Assembly: GCF_030908545.1 (NCBI RefSeq)
Contig: NZ_CP133083.1
Location: 1 to 64,000 of the forward strand
Direction of reading: 5' to 3'
Length of the DNA stretch: 64,000 nt
DNA from: Nitrosomonas sp. sh817
GTDB lineage: Bacteria > Pseudomonadota > Gammaproteobacteria > Burkholderiales > Nitrosomonadaceae
The notes under the pieces are model-generated. The model did no database searches. It was not told where the DNA came from and saw only the letters and a program-made list of their open reading frames with translations. The position numbers were made by a program, and so were the translations under genes. Numbering within the stretch: the stretch's first letter is position 1; each line of letters begins with the position of its first letter. Below are positions 28,789 to 38,092 of this stretch, piece after piece.

Positions 28789-30063
28789 ATGGACGAATCA
28801 AAAATAATTTCCTCGGTCAAGCAGCAGTATGAAGCATTACCGTATCCTCCCAGAAACCCGGAAGATGAAAAAATCCGGCTGCTGCGCACGGTGGGCGATA
28901 CGTTGAGCGAGTTGAATCACTACTGCTTTAAGGGAAAAAAGAATTTTAATCAGGATTTCCGTTGTCTAGTGGCGGGCGGCGGCACCGGGGACAGCGTCAT
29001 CAATCTGGCGGAGCAACTGCGCGGAACTTCCGCGGAAATCGTTTACCTGGATATGTCCGCGGCATCGCGCCGTATTGCCGAGCAACGCGCTGCGGTTCGC
29101 GGATTGACCAATATCACCTGGCTGACCGAATCGCTATTATCCATCCCGGAGCTGAACATCGAAAAGTTTGATTACATCAACTGCTCGGGGGTTTTGCATC
29201 ACTTGAGCGATCCCGTGGAAGGTGCTCGGGCGCTGGCAAGCGCGCTCAAGGACGATGGTGCGATGTATCTGATGGTGTATGCCGAATATGGCAGACACGC
29301 CGTTTATTTAATGCAGACGCTGTTTCGAGAATTGATCCCCCAGCACTTGAGCATTCAAGAAAAAGTGAACATGGCGCGCCGGATTATCGGATCGTTACCC
29401 GTGCATCATGCTTTTATCAAAGACTTGGATAAGTGGGCGAACGAGATTACCGCCAGTGGCTATGGCGATTCAGGCTTATATGATTTATTGCTGCATAGCG
29501 TTGACCGCTGTTACAACGTCAATGAAGTCTATGAACTTGCGGCGGCGGCAGAGCTAAGGCTGGTGACCTTTCTTGGTAGCGACAAGCGATATTACGATCC
29601 GGCTCAATTGGTCGCCGAGGAAAGTATCCTGACGGCGTGGCGAGAGAAGAGCTTGCAAGAGCAACAATCCATCGCGGAAAAACTGTTTTCCAATCATATC
29701 AAGCATCAATGTTATCTTTCCCGGCAAGCGGCTTGCGTGGCCTCGATGGACGATGAAGACAATGCGATTATTCTGGAGCACGAGCTGGCGAATCAAAACA
29801 TGGCCATCCATGAAGCGATCAAGCCGGGGGAAACGCTCAGCATCACGTTTACTATCAATCATGAAAAAACGGTTTTTCAGTTAAGCGGCAACAAAGTCAA
29901 TAAAGCATGCTTCCGCTATATGGATGGAAAAACGCCGATTAGCAGCATTATCCGCAAAGTAAAAATGAAATGCGGCGACAGCGAGCAAAAAATCCGTTCG
30001 GAATTGCGGTCGATTTTTGAAACCCTTTTTCCGATGGGCTGCATTTATCTGCAACATCCCTAA
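28789..30063 (+). CDS. Class I SAM-dependent methyltransferase with C-terminal extension
   Basis: About 424 residues from ATG 28789 (a start five codons earlier is possible). Residues 60-210 are a Rossmann methyltransferase: motif I VAGGGTGDSVINLA, motif II EIVYLDMS, and motif IV/V INCSGVLHHLSDP. The opening KQQYEALPYPPRNP is typical of a group that acts on small molecules or protein side chains. Residues 320-424 are a separate domain, perhaps a winged-helix-like module (ACFRYMDGKTPISSIIRKV). Substrate unknown. The next gene starts 15 bases downstream. Confidence 0.8.
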   Translation: MDESKIISSVKQQYEALPYPPRNPEDEKIRLLRTVGDTLSELNHYCFKGKKNFNQDFRCLVAGGGTGDSVINLAEQLRGTSAEIVYLDMSAASRRIAEQRAAVRGLTNITWLTESLLSIPELNIEKFDYINCSGVLHHLSDPVEGARALASALKDDGAMYLMVYAEYGRHAVYLMQTLFRELIPQHLSIQEKVNMARRIIGSLPVHHAFIKDLDKWANEITASGYGDSGLYDLLLHSVDRCYNVNEVYELAAAAELRLVTFLGSDKRYYDPAQLVAEESILTAWREKSLQEQQSIAEKLFSNHIKHQCYLSRQAACVASMDDEDNAIILEHELANQNMAIHEAIKPGETLSITFTINHEKTVFQLSGNKVNKACFRYMDGKTPISSIIRKVKMKCGDSEQKIRSELRSIFETLFPMGCIYLQHP

Positions 30064-30078
30064 ATCGTTTGTTCGCGC

Positions 30079-30321
30079 ATGCATCAACACGTACAAGTGA
30101 CGCTGAAAATCCCGGCGTATCAACTTGCGCTTTATTACCAAGGCGCTGTCGATACGGTGGCGGCTGAAACCACCGATGGCCGTATCGTGCATTTTCCGGC
30201 CAATGTGTTGCGCGCCGTGGTGCAAAGCCACGGCGTGTACGGCTTGTTTGAACTGGTGTTCGACGAGCACTGCAAGTTCTTGTCGATCAGCCGCGTCGCA
30301 GGTGATTCGCGACCCGGTTGA
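30079..30321 (+). CDS. DUF2835 protein
   Basis: 80 residues covering the complete DUF2835 domain: YQLALYYQGAVDTVAAETTDGR, VHFPANVLRAVVQSHGVYG and LVFDEHCKFLSI. Small cytoplasmic family of unknown function in proteobacteria. Starts 15 bases after the methyltransferase stop, likely one transcript. Confidence 0.8.
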   Translation: MHQHVQVTLKIPAYQLALYYQGAVDTVAAETTDGRIVHFPANVLRAVVQSHGVYGLFELVFDEHCKFLSISRVAGDSRPG

Positions 30322-30377
30322 TCCAGCTTTCATTGCACCGTCACGTGCGCTACACTTCCTCTTTATTTCCATAAATT

Positions 30378-30520
30378 TGGTAAAAACCACCGTCTTTAGA
30401 CGGTGACTTTGACTTTAAATGTGTTGATTCATGCGCGTTTAGCTTGGTGCGGGTAGACGACTTTAGTCGTCTGCACCCAAGCTGCGCTAACCCACCTACT
30501 TTCAGTGGGTGGTAGTTTAG
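30378..30520. mobile_element. Miniature IS200/IS605-like element (no transposase)
   Basis: The left part GGTAAAAACCACCGTC with hairpin CACCGTCT/AGACGGTG (30388-30405) matches the left end of the IS200-type element at 32269-32294 in sequence layout, and the right part with hairpin 30492-30512 followed by TAGTTTA matches the right end at 32816-32842. Between them is a long imperfect hairpin 30431-30488 (AGACGAC/GTCGTCT core). There is no coding sequence. It looks like an internally deleted, non-autonomous relative. It fills most of the 240-base gap before ettA. Confidence 0.6.
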
Positions 30521-30563
30521 TCCGTTTTAACCCATTCTTTTTAAATCAACAAAGATCACACTC

Positions 30564-32228
<1,665 letters not shown>

Positions 32229-32314
32229 ATACGAATCAGCGACTGAGTTCTTTTATTGTCCATCATAAGGTTAAAACCACCGGCTTCAGCCGGTCAGCTT
32301 TAGCTGCGAGAATA

Positions 32315-32335
32315 TGCCACACAGGAGGTGTGGCA
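32315..32335 (+). promoter_or_regulatory. Hairpin that hides the tnpA ribosome binding site
   Basis: TGCCACAC 32315-32322 pairs with GTGTGGCA 32328-32335, placing AGGAGG (32323-32328) in the loop and stem edge, and the ATG at 32335 at the stem end. IS200-family elements are known to restrict transposase translation this way. Confidence 0.65.
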
Positions 32336-32764
32336 TGGATTATAGATATGGAAGTCATACGGTTTATCAGATTGAATATCATTTTGTATGGGTAACGAAG
32401 TATAGATATAAGATTCTGAAGGGAGAAGTAGCAGAACGAGTACGAGAGTTGGTTCGTCAGACGTGTGAAGCATTTGAAATCGGAATTGTACAGGGTGTAG
32501 TAAGTAAGGATCATGTGCATATTCTGGTGAGTTGTCCGCCGGAGATGGCTCCGAGTGAGATCATGAGGCGGCTAAAAGGACGAACATCGAGCTATCTGTT
32601 TGAAGAATTTCCTCACTTGAAGAAGCGGTACTGGGGAAGGCATTTTTGGGCGCGAGGGTATTTCTGCGTGACAGTAGGCCAGATGACAGAAGAGATGATC
32701 ACAATACTTGGAGCATCATTTTGAGCCAAATCCAAACGACAATTTTAAAATGGAGCCGGAATAA
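32335..32764 (+). pseudogene. tnpA: IS200-type Y1 transposase TnpA, frameshifted near the C-terminus
   Basis: HUH single-strand transposase. The frame from ATG 32335 shows HTVYQIEYHFVWVTKYRY, the metal-binding HVHILVS and the catalytic Tyr region WARGYFCVTVGQMTEEMI, then ends early at TGA 32732-32734. The expected family tail YLEHHFEPNPNDNF is intact in another frame from about 32704 and ends at TAA 32762-32764. The break is at about 32698-32703 and fits loss of two bases or gain of one. The last alpha helix, which positions the catalytic Tyr in this family, is replaced, so the enzyme is probably inactive. Confidence 0.85.
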
Positions 32765-32862
32765 GACGCGTCGTTTAGTCGACGCGTATCCGGACTTTCA
32801 GTCCGTAACTCAAACCCACCGGCTTTAGCCGGTGGTTGTTTAGTAATTAGTGAGGTAGCAAA

Positions 32863-33042
32863 ATGGAGGCGATCAAACAAGAAGCATTAAAAACCATTCA
32901 TCAATTACCGGAAGATGCGGACATGGATGAGATCATGTACCGGCTATACCTGTTGGACAAAATCAGAAAAGGGCGAGAAGTTGTCATGCAGGGAAAAACG
33001 CTGACGAGTGAACAACTGAAGCAGAAAATCGATGCGTGGTAA
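32863..33042 (+). CDS. Small antitoxin-like protein (59 residues), no toxin partner
   Basis: ATG 32863 preceded by GAGGTAGCAAA. The 59-residue product (start MEAIKQEALK, end QKIDAW) resembles a group of small proteins placed before RelE/ParE-type toxins, with pattern LP-D-MDEIMYRLYLLDKI-G---V--GK-LT-EQ-K. The match is from memory of the pattern, not a search. The frame directly downstream holds no toxin; the next gene is another antitoxin-like gene 49 bases on. Lies immediately right of the IS element. Confidence 0.6.
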   Translation: MEAIKQEALKTIHQLPEDADMDEIMYRLYLLDKIRKGREVVMQGKTLTSEQLKQKIDAW

Positions 33043-33091
33043 TTGAACTGGATGAATTGGAAAATCAACGATTTATCAAAAGAGGATATTC

Positions 33092-33322
33092 ATGCTGGCA
33101 ATTAAATTACCGGAAGAAATCGAAAACCGCCTAGCCGAACTGGCTGCTAAAACCGGTCGCACCAAGACCTATTATGTGCGTGAAGCGATCTTGGAGCATC
33201 TCGATGAGTTGGAGGAAAAACACTTGACGATAGATCGTCTGGAAAAGGCAGGCAAGAGCTGGACATTGGACGAAGTGGAGAAAGGTGTTGATCTGCATAT
33301 TAATGTTGTTCTCAAGAGTTAA
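33092..33322 (+). CDS. Ribbon-helix-helix antitoxin-like protein (RelB/DinJ type), no toxin partner
   Basis: 76 residues: N-terminal ribbon-helix-helix MLAIKLPEEIENRLAELAAK, then TGRTKTYYVREAILEHLDELEE and a short acidic tail, the layout of type II antitoxins of the RelB group. It would bind its own promoter as a dimer. AGAGGATATTC precedes the ATG. A RelE toxin gene normally follows, but the next gene, 53 bases on, is an AAA ATPase. It could act as a repressor of the downstream cassette; that is inference. Confidence 0.75.
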   Translation: MLAIKLPEEIENRLAELAAKTGRTKTYYVREAILEHLDELEEKHLTIDRLEKAGKSWTLDEVEKGVDLHINVVLKS

Positions 33323-33375
33323 ATGAAATTTGATCTTCATCGGTTTGGTGATTCTAAAAAAGGATACAAAATAAG

Positions 33376-34788
33376 ATGCTCAAGCGATTGCGGATACAAA
33401 ACTTCAAAGGATGGAAAGATACAGGAGAAATTCGCTTAGCTCCGATTTCTCTATTTTTTGGAGCTAATAGTTCTGGAAAATCCAGCATTGGTCAGTTTCT
33501 GATGATGTTAAAACAAACCATTGAATCTCCGGATCGTAAGGCAGTATTTTATCCTGGGGGTAGAAACTCAGTTGTTCAACTTGGCTCTTACCAGGAGATG
33601 GTTTTTCACCGAGATCCAGAAAATAAGATCGCATTTGAATACCACTGGTTATTACCTGATACCTTGAGGTTTAAAGATCCAGTCTCAGAAAGATCATTTT
33701 CTGGAAATGAGCTTGCTTTCCAAGCCATAGTTGGTTTATCCGATAAAGATCAACACTTATCTGTAGTAGAAAAATTGAAATATCAATTGATACAGAATGA
33801 AGTACAGAGTTTATCTGTGGAATTGTCACATAAGAAAGGTTCCAATGAGTATCAAGTAACAGCTGAACAATATGATCTATTAAGAAAAAGGATGCGAGGT
33901 TGGGCATTAAAAGATGTTGTTCGTTTTTACGGTTTTCCAGACGAGGCTGTTGCCTACTATCAGAATGCAGAATTTGTGCAGTTTCTGAATTTCGAGCAAG
34001 AACAGCTATTTAAGTCTATTTGTTACTTAGGGCCATTACGAACAAAAGCGGATAGAATTTACACATGGGGTGGAAATGCACCCGAGAGTGTAGGTTTTTC
34101 CGGTGAGAACACGATTGCAGCTATTTTATCGGCTCGTAGGAGGAAGATAAGTATTGTTAAACCTGGAGCAAAAAGAGCTTCTCCAGCGAAATTATTTGAA
34201 GAAGTAATCGCATTGAAGCTCAAAGAAATGGGATTGATCGAATCTTTTAAAGTTGAGCATATTTCTGAGCAGCTATACAAAGTAAAAGTTCTGGCCAAAG
34301 GATCAAAGGATGGGGTTGATCTGCCAGATGTTGGGTTTGGTATTTCACAAGTACTTCCGGTTCTTGTGCAGTGTTTTTATGCACCTCCTGGATCTATCAT
34401 TTTGATGGAGCAACCAGAAATTCATCTTCATCCAAGTGCACAGTCTGTTTTAGCAGATGTCATGATTGATGTTATTAATTCAAAAGAAAACGGCCATGAT
34501 AGAAATATCCAATTGATCATTGAAACCCATTCCGAGCATTTTCTAAGGCGCCTGCAAAGACGAATTGCCGAGGATGTTGTATCCCAGAATAAGGTATCAG
34601 CTTACTTCGCCAATATCACTAAGACTCCCGCTACATTGGAGCTGCTGCAAATGGACATTTTCGGCAATATACAAAACTGGCCACCAAACTTCTTTGGCGA
34701 CGAGATGGGAGACATTACTGCGCAGACTAAAGCATCAATGAAAAAGCGGATGCAACAGAGCACAGAGAAATCGGAGGCGACTGAATGA
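33376..34788 (+). CDS. AAA15-type ATPase with DUF3696-like C-terminus; first gene of candidate defence/RNA-repair cassette
   Basis: 470 residues of the SMC/RecF/OLD-related AAA class: opening LKRLRIQNFKGWKDTGEI, Walker A G29-ANSSGKS-36, signature-like region VGFGISQVLPVLVQC at about 315, Walker B and following ILMEQPEIHLHP 342-353, and ETHSEHFLRRLQRRI. The last 50 residues contain NWPPNFFGDE, the DUF3696 hallmark. No TOPRIM nuclease domain is attached. The gene overlaps the next by ATGA. Related ATPases act as sensors or motors in anti-phage systems, pairing with a separate nuclease. The DNA is AT-rich relative to neighbours, suggesting transfer. Confidence 0.88.
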   Translation: MLKRLRIQNFKGWKDTGEIRLAPISLFFGANSSGKSSIGQFLMMLKQTIESPDRKAVFYPGGRNSVVQLGSYQEMVFHRDPENKIAFEYHWLLPDTLRFKDPVSERSFSGNELAFQAIVGLSDKDQHLSVVEKLKYQLIQNEVQSLSVELSHKKGSNEYQVTAEQYDLLRKRMRGWALKDVVRFYGFPDEAVAYYQNAEFVQFLNFEQEQLFKSICYLGPLRTKADRIYTWGGNAPESVGFSGENTIAAILSARRRKISIVKPGAKRASPAKLFEEVIALKLKEMGLIESFKVEHISEQLYKVKVLAKGSKDGVDLPDVGFGISQVLPVLVQCFYAPPGSIILMEQPEIHLHPSAQSVLADVMIDVINSKENGHDRNIQLIIETHSEHFLRRLQRRIAEDVVSQNKVSAYFANITKTPATLELLQMDIFGNIQNWPPNFFGDEMGDITAQTKASMKKRMQQSTEKSEATE

Positions 34789-35315
34789 ACTTGCCAAAGA
34801 AATTCCTCGTTGACACCAACGTCCCGAAAACAGCCAATCTTGCGCTTGACCCAGCTGAGATCCCTCCCGAACTAGCCAGTTGTGTCTTGGCCTGCGTTGA
34901 AGCTATTGAGCATGTCGTCAAGAAAGGTGGGTTGGTGATTGATGCTAATGGTGAAATCTTTGCAGAATACCAGCAACAACTTTCCATGAAAGGGCAGCCT
35001 GGTATGGGCGACCGCTTCTTGAAGTGGGTTCACGATAATCAATGGAATTTACCCGACTCTGACCGGGTATCGATTACAAGAATTGGTGAGACATATGATC
35101 AATTTCCTACCCATGATGGTTTGAATAACTTCGATAATTCAGATCGGAAGTTTGTTGCTACTGCATATGCACATCCTGTGAAACCTCCAATCTTACAAGC
35201 GACCGATAGCAAGTGGTGGGGATGGAAAGAACCACTGGAAGAAGTTGGTATTACTGTTCAATTTCTTTGCCAGGAGTATGTCAGAGTTAAGTATTTGGAG
35301 AAAATGGGTAAGTGA
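34785..35315 (+). CDS. PIN-like nuclease domain protein
   Basis: 176 residues starting at ATG 34785, overlapping the ATPase stop. It has PIN-fold signs: FLVDTN with D10 at the first strand end, acidic E57 or E61 in the NGEIFAEY helix, D120 in DNSDRKFVATA and D141 in ILQATDSKWWGW. These four acids are the PIN pattern for metal-dependent single-strand RNA cleavage. Family assignment is my reading of the pattern. Its stop overlaps the next gene by GTGA. Probable role: RNA-cutting effector controlled by the ATPase. Confidence 0.65.
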   Translation: MNLPKKFLVDTNVPKTANLALDPAEIPPELASCVLACVEAIEHVVKKGGLVIDANGEIFAEYQQQLSMKGQPGMGDRFLKWVHDNQWNLPDSDRVSITRIGETYDQFPTHDGLNNFDNSDRKFVATAYAHPVKPPILQATDSKWWGWKEPLEEVGITVQFLCQEYVRVKYLEKMGK

Positions 35316-36022
35316 GGCACGATTTTTTCAAATTTCCTTCCACTCCGCATTTAGCAATATTGAATGATGTTGAAATTCGTGGTGATAAAGTAATGTCAGA
35401 GTTCGAGCGAAACGATTTTCTTCAGCACAAACTTATTGTCGAGGAAAAAGTGGATGGTGCGAATTTAGGGATTTCTTTCGATCACGAAGGAAATCTACGC
35501 GCTCAAAATCGAGGTGCTTATCTACATCTTCCAAGTTCCGGCCAATGGAAAAAGCTTGGGGAATGGCTCGCTCCTAGAAGTAATGTTCTGTTCGATATTC
35601 TGACGGATCGTTATATTCTTTTTGGAGAGTGGTGTTATGCACAGCATTCAGTTTTTTATGATCGATTGCCGGATTGGTGTCTGGGTTTCGATATTTATGA
35701 CAAACAAGCTGGGCGCTTTTTGTCTTCTAATCGCAGAGATGAATTTTTTAAAAAGATGAAAATTATTTCAGTTCCAAGAATCGCGTATGGGTGTTTTACC
35801 CTTGCTAATCTTACAAATTTATTGTCACAATCGGAACTGAGTTCTCAACCTATGGAGGGAATCTATCTTCGTTTCGATAGTGGTGATTGGTTGGAATTGC
35901 GAGCGAAGCTGGTTCGACCAGCATTTGTTCAATCAATGGAGCAGCACTGGTCGCATTCAGTCATCAAACCAAATTGTTTGAATTCGGATCTGCATAATAA
36001 AGAAGCGCCAAGTTTTTTGTGA
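35312..36022 (+). CDS. RNA ligase (Rnl2-like nucleotidyltransferase)
   Basis: 236 residues from GTG 35312, coupled to the PIN gene (GTGA). Nucleotidyltransferase motifs in order: I E-K46-VDG49, III LFGEW 103-107, IIIa LGFDIYD 124-130, IV M181-E-G-I-YLR, V A198-K199-LVR202. K46 would carry AMP. The protein ends soon after motif V, so there is no large C-terminal domain like that of T4 Rnl2. It should seal RNA nicks or broken tRNA. In this operon it may rejoin ends made by the PIN-like protein or repair damage made by phage. Confidence 0.85.
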   Translation: MRHDFFKFPSTPHLAILNDVEIRGDKVMSEFERNDFLQHKLIVEEKVDGANLGISFDHEGNLRAQNRGAYLHLPSSGQWKKLGEWLAPRSNVLFDILTDRYILFGEWCYAQHSVFYDRLPDWCLGFDIYDKQAGRFLSSNRRDEFFKKMKIISVPRIAYGCFTLANLTNLLSQSELSSQPMEGIYLRFDSGDWLELRAKLVRPAFVQSMEQHWSHSVIKPNCLNSDLHNKEAPSFL

Positions 36023-36062
36023 TGCATTTAGTAAGTTTTTATATTACTTTCATGAGAATTCT

Positions 36063-36302
36063 ATGAATGCAATCACAGATACAGAAGCACATGGCAATTT
36101 GGCTGAAATAATGGAACGGGTTTGTAACGATCATTTGCCCGTTATCATCACGCGCAAGCGACAAGCGCCGGTTGTGTTGATATCGCTGGAAGATTATCAG
36201 GCGTTGGAAGAAACCTTGTATTTACTCCGTTCGCCTGCTAACGCACGGCGGCTATTGGATTCCATTGCCGAACTGGAAACCGGAAAAGATGCTACACGAT
36301 AG
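36063..36302 (+). CDS. Phd/YefM-family antitoxin, no toxin partner
   Basis: 79 residues with the YefM pattern: N-terminal DTEAHGNLAEIMERVCNDHLPVIITRKRQAPVVLISLEDYQALEETLYLLRS region (read in pieces) and a C-terminal helix A-RLLDSIAELE. It would bind its own operator and, normally, a YoeB toxin. The following gene begins 12 bases later and is MazG-like, so YoeB is absent. Start is 40 bases after the RNA ligase. Confidence 0.8.
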   Translation: MNAITDTEAHGNLAEIMERVCNDHLPVIITRKRQAPVVLISLEDYQALEETLYLLRSPANARRLLDSIAELETGKDATR

Positions 36303-36314
36303 CAGATCATAGCA

Positions 36315-36644
36315 ATGAACGACATCCAGCAACTCACTGAAATTTTGCGCCGTTTCCGCGATGAGCGCGATTGGGCGCAGTTTCATAATGCCAAGGACTT
36401 GGCGATGGCGCTGAATATCGAAGCAGCCGAGCTGCTCGAGGTTTTTTTATGGAAAGCGCCGGAGCAGGCGGATGTCGATAGCGTGAAGGAAGAGCTGGCC
36501 GATGTGATTACCTTCGCTTTGCTGCTCGCCGACAAATACGAGCTGGATGTGAAGCAAATCGTGTTGGAGAAGATGGAGAAAAACGCGCGCAAGTATCCGG
36601 TGGAGAAATCGAAGGGGAGTGCTAAGAAATACACCGAGCTTTGA
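36315..36644 (+). CDS. MazG-like nucleotide pyrophosphohydrolase
   Basis: 109 residues of the RS21-C6/MazG all-alpha NTP-PPase fold: ERDWAQFHNAKDLAMALNIEAAELLEVFLW and EELADVITFALLLADKYELD supply the two metal-binding E-x-x-E / E-x-x-D helices. It would hydrolyse a non-canonical or deoxy-NTP to NMP and PPi. Twelve bases after the antitoxin gene, so probably same transcript. Could be housekeeping or part of a nucleotide-level defence. Confidence 0.88.
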   Translation: MNDIQQLTEILRRFRDERDWAQFHNAKDLAMALNIEAAELLEVFLWKAPEQADVDSVKEELADVITFALLLADKYELDVKQIVLEKMEKNARKYPVEKSKGSAKKYTEL

Positions 36645-36668
36645 AGCGGCGCTGAGTCACTCGCATTT

Positions 36669-36738
36669 GTCATTCCGAACGTAGTGAGGAATCTTGACTG
36701 ATCCATGTAATAGATTTCTCGCCCTTGCTCGAAATGAC
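36669..36738. repeat. 70-bp palindromic intergenic repeat
   Basis: Ends are near-perfect inverted copies (GTCATTCCGA at 36669-36678 and TCGAAATGAC at 36729-36738, one mismatch), with GTAGTGAGGAATCT and AGATTTCTCGC inside. I recall closely similar palindromes dispersed in many bacterial genomes. It sits directly left of the MITE. Confidence 0.55.
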
Positions 36739-36740
36739 AC

Positions 36741-36881
36741 GAGACCTTTGCACGGTTACTACGCGGAACGATAATTGCGTTAAAAATTCGCGAAAAATGC
36801 TCATTTACCTCGTGTAAACTCCGCTTTTTCGCAAATTTTTGCCTTATTCTCGTACCGCTCATGACACCGTGCAAAGGTCTC
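36741..36881. mobile_element. 141-bp MITE with 16-bp terminal inverted repeats and 5-bp target duplication
   Basis: Terminal repeats GAGACCTTTGCACGGT (36741-36756) and its exact reverse complement (36866-36881). Both sides are flanked by the direct repeat GACAC (36736-36740, 36882-36886). No coding capacity. Parent transposase family not identified from the ends alone. Confidence 0.85.
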
Positions 36882-36946
36882 GACACTTGTTTTGCCTTGT
36901 TCTGCTTCCTCGAAAACGTTCTCTGTGGCTTGCGATACGTTGCAAG

Positions 36947-38092
36947 CTATTTGGCTGCCAACCGCCACAATGACGTCAATTCCGCCGCGCGTGCAGCGTG
37001 CAGCGGGTCGCTGGCGTCGGCCACTTTGGGATGGCGCGGTTTGACGTCGGATTTGGATAGTACCTGTAGACCTGCGGCATCGATCATTTGCAGCAATGCT
37101 TCGCGGGTACGCAGTCCCAGATGCTCGGCAAAATCCGACAATATCAACCAGCCTTCTCCTCCTGGCAGTAGATGATCGCGCAAGCCTTGCAGAAATCCGC
37201 GCAGCATGCGGCTTTCTGGGTCGAAAATGGCATGCTCCAGCGGTGAAGCCGGGCGTGCCGGAACCCACGGCGGATTGCACACAATCAGTGCTGCCTGTTC
37301 TTGCGGAAAAAGGTCGGTCTGTAGCAATTCAATCTTATCGGTCAAATTCAATCGCGCCAGATTGTCGCGCGCGCAATCAAGCGCACGTGGATCGTGATCG
37401 GTCGCGACAATGCGCTGAATGCCGCGCTGCGCCAATGCCCCAGCCAATACACCGGTGCCGGTGCCGATGTCGAACGCGATCGATTGCGTTGCCAGTAACT
37501 TGGGCGGAGCTGCCTGTGCGACGAGCTGTATATATTCGTTGCGAACCGGCGCAAACACGCCGTAATGCGGATGAATCGTGATGCTCAATGCCGGGATATC
37601 GATGCCCTTCTTGCGCCATTCGTGCGCGCCGATCAATCCCAACAGCTCACGCAACGAAGCGATGGAGGGTTCACTATACGGCCCCCACGCTTCCAGGCAG
37701 GCATTGCGGACATCCGGCGCGCGGCGTAACGCGATGGCATGATCCGCTTCAAACGGAATCAGTAGTTTGTCCAGTGTTTGCGCGCGTTGCGATTGCATCA
37801 GGCGGTGCCGGTGAAATAATTCTATTGGCGTCAGGTTTTCCGGCTTTTTTCTGTGCACCGGTTTTTTGTCGATGCGCCGCGCCATCGCTTGCAACAATAA
37901 CTTGGCGTTGTGGAAATCGCCGCGCCATAGTAATGACGTGCCTTCGCACGCCAAGCGGTAAGCGCTATCGGCGGATATGCGGTCGTCGATGACTTGCACG
38001 CGTTTCGGCGGCGGCAAGCCTTTTTCGCTTTGCCAGCGCGCGGATTTTTCCTCGCCGGATTCGTGCCAGCGGATGACCGGATCGTTGCTCAT
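36947..38092 (-). CDS. SAM-dependent methyltransferase with NPPW motif
   Basis: 381 residues. N-terminal 190 residues are family-specific and helical; the methyltransferase part has motif I FDIGTGTGVLAGAL, an acidic strand end VATDHD and the catalytic-type NPPW (IVCNPPWVPARP). NPP[FWY] methyltransferases act on exocyclic N of nucleobases or on glutamine side chains (RlmG/RsmC/PrmC-like). Specific target not readable. The AT-rich 36-kb cassette ends here and composition returns to that of the core. Confidence 0.82.
   Translation of the reverse strand: MSNDPVIRWHESGEEKSARWQSEKGLPPPKRVQVIDDRISADSAYRLACEGTSLLWRGDFHNAKLLLQAMARRIDKKPVHRKKPENLTPIELFHRHRLMQSQRAQTLDKLLIPFEADHAIALRRAPDVRNACLEAWGPYSEPSIASLRELLGLIGAHEWRKKGIDIPALSITIHPHYGVFAPVRNEYIQLVAQAAPPKLLATQSIAFDIGTGTGVLAGALAQRGIQRIVATDHDPRALDCARDNLARLNLTDKIELLQTDLFPQEQAALIVCNPPWVPARPASPLEHAIFDPESRMLRGFLQGLRDHLLPGGEGWLILSDFAEHLGLRTREALLQMIDAAGLQVLSKSDVKPRHPKVADASDPLHAARAAELTSLWRLAAK

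Larger units (their letters stand above)
32269..32842 (+). mobile_element. IS200/IS605-family insertion element
   Basis: Element with subterminal hairpins instead of terminal inverted repeats: left ACCGGCT/AGCCGGT 32279-32294 with CAGCT/AGCTG 32295-32306; right ACGCGTCG/CGACGCGT 32766-32787, CGGACT/AGTCCG 32791-32805 and CCACCGGCT/AGCCGGTGG 32816-32835. It carries only a Y1 transposase gene, now frameshifted. Exact ends are uncertain by a few bases because this family makes no target duplication. Confidence 0.8.

Noticed and set aside
32690..32764. Programmed frameshift in the IS200-type transposase
   Set aside because: The family is not known to use one and no slippery run is present at the break; decay is simpler.
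33376..36022. PARIS, Gabija or Septu system
   Set aside because: No TOPRIM (AriB, GajA) and no HNH (PtuB) partner; the partner is PIN-like and an RNA ligase follows.
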